A stretch of DNA of 64,000 nucleotides. Origin: Ophiocordyceps camponoti-saundersi (nom. inval.) (lineage: Eukaryota > Ascomycota > Sordariomycetes > Hypocreales > Ophiocordycipitaceae). The stretch is from positions 186,001-250,000 of the forward strand of contig PDHQ01000028.1 in NCBI GenBank assembly GCA_003339415.1, given 5' to 3'. Below are positions 58,430-64,000 of this stretch, one piece after another (within the stretch, counting starts at the first letter, position 1; each line of letters starts with the position of its first letter). Made by a program: the position numbers and the translations under genes. The notes beneath the pieces were generated by a model. It saw nothing but the letters and a program-made list of their open reading frames with translations. It ran no database searches and was not told where the DNA came from.

Positions 58430-59150
58430 AATAGCTTTACTAATATTTTAGCTACCCTTATATATAATAGCTTTATAATTTACTAAAAAAAGCTAGTTTT
58501 TCGGATATAACCCCCGTAGCCCTTAAGTTAATCCGATATTTATATTATTAATATTAATTATATAACTTAAAACTTTAGCAATTTAAATTCTCCCTTAAAG
58601 ATAACTATAATTTTAATTACTCGCTTATTATCGATATTTTTTACCTTAGTAATAAGCTAGTTCTATACGCTATTAACAAAGCTATATTTTTCTAAGCGGC
58701 CGCCTTTATATAAAATATATTAGCGGCAGACGCTTAGAATACCTTATATAAGTGCTAGATTTATATATACTAAGGCCTATTAGATATTATCTCCTATAAC
58801 GCTAGGACTAACTTTTCCTTTTTAAAGTTTTATATAAACGCGAAACTATTTAGCACTATATATAAAAAAGTAGCCGTCGAAGCGTATTAGGCGATTAGTA
58901 AGGTCGAATATATATACGCCCCTCTCTAGCGGGCGTATAATATCTTATAATAGGAAATTAATATTAAGACTAATAATATAACTATTTTTTAGATAGCTAT
59001 TAAGGCTATTAATAATATAGCTAAATTAAATAGCCTTATCTTAATATTTCTCGTTTTTAGCGCTTACCCCCGTATTTTATATAACTCGCCCCTAGCCCCT
59101 AATATTACTATAAGAGCTTAAGCGATTTAGCGTGCTATAAAATAAGTATA
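58430..59150 (+). pseudogene. Copia B2 integrase
   Basis: The YQYFSYPYI block (about 58438-58465) equals the H-x3-H zinc motif with His as Tyr. A C-x2-C remnant follows near 58548. The core begins near 58630 (IDIFYL), with VLYAINKAIFF near 58660-58695, AAAFI, ILAADAQNTLYKC near 58722-58760 and ISYNARTNFSFLKFYI near 58790-58840. A conserved VEAYQAISKVEYIYAPL stretch (about 58876-58925) equals the E-catalytic block of this fungal Copia family (...GIVERYHAPLR). 57800-58430 should hold the protease but shows no clear active site. Confidence 0.8.
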
Positions 59151-59469
59151 ATAAATTAAGGCTTAAGCGGATATTTTACGCGCTCTCTATACCCGAAATA
59201 GACCTAATTTATATAATATTTTATCGCTTCCTTTTTAAAGCGAGGTTCTTATTTAGCGTAAAAAGGATAAATAGTAAAATCTTTTTTATATTTTTAGTTT
59301 CGACGGCTAGGACGTTATCCTTAAACTCCTTATAAGACCGACTAGATTTTATACGATATAGGTTAAACCCTATCTCTGCTCTCTCCCTACTATACTTATA
59401 AAGAAAAAGGTATAGTTTAAAATCCTAATTATGCCCTTATATAATAAAAACTCGTATAAAGCTTTTCCC

Positions 59470-60270
59470 TCCGTATTTATTACTATAAAGGAAAAAGATA
59501 ACTACGCACTTACTATATAATTACGGTAATAAGGTATTATTACTACCTTAAAATAATTATTCGAGGCCTCTAATTATAAGGAAATTAATACCCTCTCTAT
59601 ATAGGAAGTTTTTACTTTCGTCTAATATAACCTTTTTTTAGACCTTACTAAATATATTTTTAAAATATATCTTATACGAGAGGTAAAGAATCTAAACGAT
59701 AGCTATTACGAAAAATCCTAGCTAGTTATTTAAGGCTATAATAATAACGGCAAAGAAGAAATTCTTATATAATTACTTATAATTCTACGTATATTATAGC
59801 GCCTCCTTCTTACCCTTAAACTTACCCTTATAAAATCGTATAACTATTAAGGCGAACTACGAGATATTACGTAAATATATATATAATCTGCTAATCTTTT
59901 AAGTTATACGATATACGCGTACTTTCCTAAAAAACTATAAGATTAATATCTACCTTATACTTTTTTATATATTAAGAAGCCGCTATATAAGCTAGTAGAA
60001 TTAGAATTATATTAGTTTAAGATATATTATAATTATTATCGTATAAACCTTTATATAACGCCTTTATTATATAATCTATATCTTTTATTTATAATAGCTA
60101 GCCCTAACTTATTCGGAATAACGGGCTTATAAATAGACGATATATTCTCTTTTACGTCTAACACGTTCTCTAAACTTAAGGAAAATAAGTTAAAATAGGC
60201 AGAGCTTCATACGAAGCCTAAAATATTCCTTACTAATAGCTTATTTATTAACTTTAACGGTAGTCGTATT
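59470..60270 (+). pseudogene. Copia B2 reverse transcriptase
   Basis: RT frame with EASNYKEINTL near 59563-59592 and a YKLVELELY block near 59985-60010 (YGL.EA motif). The active site at 60123-60144 reads GL-stop-IDDIF, both catalytic Asp retained. A long downstream segment with LKENKLKQAELHTKPKIFL-like codons follows. Stops are TAA/TAG. Confidence 0.87.
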
Positions 60271-60529
60271 ACGCGCAAATCGTACGATATCGTTCTTATA
60301 TAAAAAGGATAAGTAAAGGGCCTTTATATTATTAATCTAACCGCTAATACTATCCCGTAGGACTTTATTAGCTAGCAAGCCTAAGGAGTATATATTACTT
60401 TTACTTATTAACCGGAGGTATTATATAACCTTACGATAGCCGCTTAAGTAACCGATCTTTTTTTATAAGATATTTTAACTTTTAATAAACGTATTTAGTA
60501 GTAGATTAATAATACTGCCCGCGGTCTAT

Positions 60530-61090
60530 AGTTTATTCCGCTTAACCTATTTTATACGAAACTATTTATTTTTACGGATAGGTTATTCGTAAATAATAGG
60601 GACCTTACCTTATAGCTTAAAATCTTAATTATCCTTAGTTAGGAAGACTAGTCCTCTAACTTATTTATCGTATAAGGTAATATCTTTTACTAGACTTCTA
60701 CGAAGTATAAAAGGGTTACTTAAAGTATCCTAGTAAGCAAACTTTACGGTATAGTAAACGGTGTTAATATCGGCCTAGCCCTTTACTTAACTATTTAAGC
60801 TATTATACGATCTCTAAGCACGCCTCCGATCCCCCTTATTCTCTATATAGACTCCTATTCGTTATACGACTACTTAGTAAGGCTCGGCTTAACGATAGAA
60901 AAATAACTAATAATCGATATTATAGCTATTCGTAAGTTATACGAGTATAAGGAAATTTTAAAAATATAATAAATTAATAGTAAGAATAATCCGGCCGACG
61001 CCTATATTAAAGATAGCCTTAACTTAGCCTTATTAACCTTTATTTTTATAAATTCTTATAAGTTACGGATTAAAGCTATAGTCTAATAAC
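60530..61090 (+). pseudogene. Copia B2 RNase H
   Basis: The frame shows a TLQLKILIIL-like part near 60610-60640, VLVSKLYGIVNGVNIGLAL near 60725-60785, then DYLVRLGLTIEK (about 60868-60905), showing uninterrupted coding where B1 carries the insertion. It ends with a NNPADAYIKDSLN-like block near 60985-61025, equal to the NPADAMTK end of Copia RNase H. Confidence 0.87.
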
Positions 61091-61099
61091 TTATCTAAG

Positions 61100-62568
61100 T
61101 TATATAAGTCTTATACTCTTTTCTTTCCTATATTTTTACTTTATCTACTCTACTTCGTCCGACCCTCTATCCTTACCTTCCTATTTTTTTTTTATACCTT
61201 TATGTTTTTTCTCTATTATTTTATACGAAAACTACTATTAATTCTTTCTAGGTATTATCTAACCCCTACGCCTAATTTTTAAAGCAAAGCTATAAGTCCT
61301 AAACGCTTATTTTTTTTCTTTTATTTTTTTTCTTTTCCTTATTATCCGACCCTACTACTACTCCTTTTCTATCCCCGCCCCCTACTACTCGTCGTCCGAG
61401 ATAGTAATATACTCCTCCGCGTTAGGAGGCGCTCCGCCTAGCACTACTATTACCCGTCCCCGCCGCCGGCTATTAGGCGACTTAATAAGAGTAATTACTA
61501 AAGTATAAGGTACCGGCTTAGAAGTTTACGACGCTTAGCCTTATTATATAAAAAAGCACTTTATTATATAAGACCGCTATATATAAGTAATATAGGCCCT
61601 ATTACTATTTATCTAATATATATTAAATAGGTAGGGATTTCTAATATAGATATAGTATAGTTTTATTATTACCCTGCTATAACTTATAAAAAAAACCGCT
61701 AGAAAATAACTTAAGCGTTAAACGATAATAGCTTTAATACGCTTAGGATCTTAAGTATTATCTAAGCGTATAAAAATATCGGATAACGGTATAGCTATTA
61801 ATTAAATCTCCGCTTATTACTCTCTTATTAGTATTATTATTATATAATAGCTAAACTTTTCTTTTTTATATTTAAGGATATTTACTATATAAAGCGCTAG
61901 TTATTCTCCTTACTATAAGGTATATAGACTTAGTAAAACTTAAGTCGATAAGCTATAACGCTATTAAGATAGGGAGGTATATTATATAACTAATAACTAT
62001 TAATAAAAACGACTTAAGTATATTATATAACTTATTAATTTTTATTAAAAATCTTTCTAGTTATTATCGTTATCTTTATCGATTAGCTTAAAGAAAAAAG
62101 AAAAAAGAAAGGAAAAGAAAGAGAGAAAGAGAGAAAGGGAGCGAGGAGGGGTATTTATACCCCTCTAAAGGCGGTAAAAAGCGGCAGAATCCGATTTTTA
62201 ATTCCTATTTTTCGTAATATTTTTTAGTATTTTTAGTATAAGGTTATAAAAAATTAGCTTTCTATCTATTTTTCTTAATATTATAACTATAAGAAACTTT
62301 TATAATAAAACTTTATAAAAATATATTATAAATCAGATTATATAATAACCCGATTTTTATTTTTTAGCTAGTAGCTTATTTTCTTTATCTCTTTTTACTA
62401 TAATATTATAAGCGTTATTTACCTTTAGAGATTTTTTTAATTATATACTCGTTTAATATCGTATAACTATTTTTCTTTAGAAATATTTACTTTTTAGGAA
62501 GACGGAGTTTTTTCTTCGTACGATACCTTTTTATTTAGTATATCTTTTTATAAAAAGAAAAAGTTAAG
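61100..62568 (+). other. Copia B2 3' region between RNase H and LTR
   Basis: It is collinear with B1 45700-47159. A GC-richer patch at 61380-61480 carries CGTCGTCCG and GGAGGCGCTCCGCC, the latter partly self-complementary. An A/G-only tract lies near 62095-62152. A coding-like plus frame starts near 61388 (SSEIVIYSSALGGAPPSTT). Function is unknown; it may be an extra small ORF or a long 3' UTR. Confidence 0.4.
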
Positions 62569-62870
62569 TATTAGATATTATCTCTCTATACCCCTTTATA
62601 TCTACTATACGATATATATATAAAGGATAGCATAGATATAGGGAAGCCTCTAACGAAATATATATTACTACCTAAGTCGTGCCTTATATAACTTAGGAGG
62701 TAGGAGGTAGCTTAGATAAGAAGAAGGAGGGTATAGAAGTAAAGTATTATCTAGCTATATAGCCGCTTTTCCTCGTACGATAAAGGAAGGGCATCTATCT
62801 CTAATTATACTTAATTTTAGGTCACCTTTACTTTCTCTCCTTTATATATACGTATAAAGACTACTTAACA
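62569..62870 (+). repeat. 3' LTR of Copia B2 (302 bp)
   Basis: It ends CTTAACA directly before the ctttc duplication and matches the other B LTRs. Confidence 0.93.
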
Positions 62871-62875
62871 CTTTC
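62871..62875. repeat. Target-site duplication of Copia B2, right copy
   Basis: ctttc, identical to 55565-55569. Confidence 0.92.
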
Positions 62876-62989
62876 CGCTAGTAGCTAGCTATAATTCTAA
62901 GGCTAACTTTAAGTACCTAATTAGGAACCTTTAATAATTACCTTAATTTAAAAAACTTATAATTTCCCGCTTATAAGGTATTTTAATAA

Positions 62990-64000
62990 AAATATTATAT
63001 TTATATTACTCTATTATTATTATTATTAAGATAATATATTAGCTAATATAGCGTAATTTATTTAAAATTATTATTATTATAAGAATTACTTTTAATATTA
63101 TTATCGCTAGGGCTTATTATAACTATTACCGCCCTTAGAAAAGTACTAAGTAACTATCTCTATAAACTTTATAATAAACCTACTTATTATAAATTTTTCT
63201 TAGCCCCGCTTCCTTATAATTATTACTAATTAGCTATTAAAATATATATAGTTAAAAGTAATAATATTTATAAAAGCTAAGTATTATATAAAATATTTTA
63301 TTTATATTTAATAACGTTTTTATAACTTTCTTATTACTATTATATTTAATTATAATTTAAATTAAATAAGTTATTTTTAGTTAACTTTTTACTACCTTAT
63401 AAGTATTAGATAACTTATATTAATAGCTTATTACTTATAAACTAATAATAATATAAAATAAATAAACTAAGAGGTATAAGCTATTCTTTATTATATAATA
63501 TTATTCTCCTAGCTTAACTAGCTTTCTTACTTACTTACTTACTAATTCGCGTTAAATAATAGAAAATTATCTATAATAAGCGTAAATCTAAACCGCTTAC
63601 TATATAAATATAACTTAAACCTTATCTAATAGCTATTTACGCTTTCTATACTAATTACCTCCTTAAGGGGGTATACTATTACCTTCGCTTAGTATTTATA
63701 AAAAAGTATTTAGCTAGCTTAAGTATTTATTATATAAGCTTAATAAAAGTAATAAAACGCTTCTAATAATACCTATTACCTTATAGAATAATTCTAAGTT
63801 AGTAACTTTATATAGTTAGATCTTCGCTATATTTATTCTAACCGCTTATCTAAGAAACTTAATTACCTTAAGGCTAAGTATAAAATTATTATTATCTTAT
63901 CTTTTTTAACTATTATACTTAATATTTTAAAAAATATATATTTTATATTTTATATTAATTTATTTAAATATATTACGTATAATTTACTCTTATTATAATC
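62990..64000 (+). pseudogene. Gypsy A2 integrase, cut by window end
   Basis: It continues the A2 frame after Copia B2 and matches A1 4850-5870. The GLLQLLPP-like block (stop read as Gln) lies near 63110-63135 and the NQEVQAI-like block near 63465-63480. Most Cys codons are Tyr. The chromodomain-like part lies beyond the window. Confidence 0.78.

Larger units (their letters stand above)
55570..62870 (+). mobile_element. Copia B2: complete RIPped Copia element, 7,301 bp
   Basis: 302-bp LTRs (55570-55871 and 62569-62870), perfect ctttc duplication, and an LTR end still reading CTTAACA with its CA intact. It is collinear with B1 except for the tRNA-headed insertion. It is the less mutated copy: several CG dinucleotides here are TA in B1. 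Confidence 0.95.
51987..64000 (+). mobile_element. Gypsy A2: second copy of Gypsy A, interrupted by Copia B2, runs off the window
   Basis: It begins with a full 188-bp 5' LTR and follows A1 collinearly: 52175-55569 matches 1352-4740, and after Copia B2, 62871-64000 matches 4735-5870. The rest lies outside the window. Differences from A1 are mostly transitions. The bases before the LTR (ttatt) may be the target-site duplication, unverifiable here. Confidence 0.92.

Overview
The window is a fossil transposon graveyard, almost certainly from a filamentous ascomycete (Pezizomycotina). Nearly everywhere CpA and its complement TpG are missing while CpG, CpT and CpC remain, TpA is in large excess, and every recognisable coding frame is broken by TAA/TAG where Gln or Trp codons would be. 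This is the mark of repeat-induced point mutation (RIP) of CpA on both strands. I found no intact host protein gene. The few open frames longer than 80 codons are shadows lying inside transposon remnants. I cannot name the genus.

Layout. 1-1298: 3' end of a Copia element (family F) and part of its LTR. 1299-7646: a Ty3/Gypsy element (A1, plus strand, chromodomain-type integrase). 7780-9620: GC-richer remnant of a Tad-like LINE with an ORF1 carrying CCHC knuckles. About 9650-39552: a minus-strand Gypsy (E), split at 16835/38220 by a plus-strand Gypsy (C, 16836-38219), which is itself split inside its reverse transcriptase by a minus-strand Gypsy (D, 22096-31202). 39553-47460: Copia B1, whose RNase H carries a roughly 600-bp insertion headed by a tRNA-like sequence (44858-45455). 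47466-51986: AT-rich DNA with short repeats and coding-like but unidentified frames. 51987 to the end: a second copy of Gypsy A (A2), interrupted at 55570-62870 by Copia B2.

Exact target-site duplications support the reconstruction: tttat for D, gctat for B1, ctttc for B2, and about 15 bp for the tRNA-headed insertion. LTR pairs are 188 bp (A), 301-302 bp (B), about 410 bp (D) and about 610 bp (C). Paired copies (A1/A2, B1/B2, LTR pairs) differ mainly by transitions, often as CG in one copy and TA in the other, so RIP continued after insertion.

Most interesting: Gypsy C (about 12.3 kb without D) and Gypsy D carry long extra coding-like frames beyond the normal gag-pol set. C has one antisense and one sense frame between integrase and 3' LTR. 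D has a frame of about 1,000 codons antisense to its own pol. I do not recognise these products. In RIPped DNA the absence of TGA and the reading of TAA/TAG as Gln make almost any frame look open, so these frames rest on protein-like composition and need de-RIPped searches.
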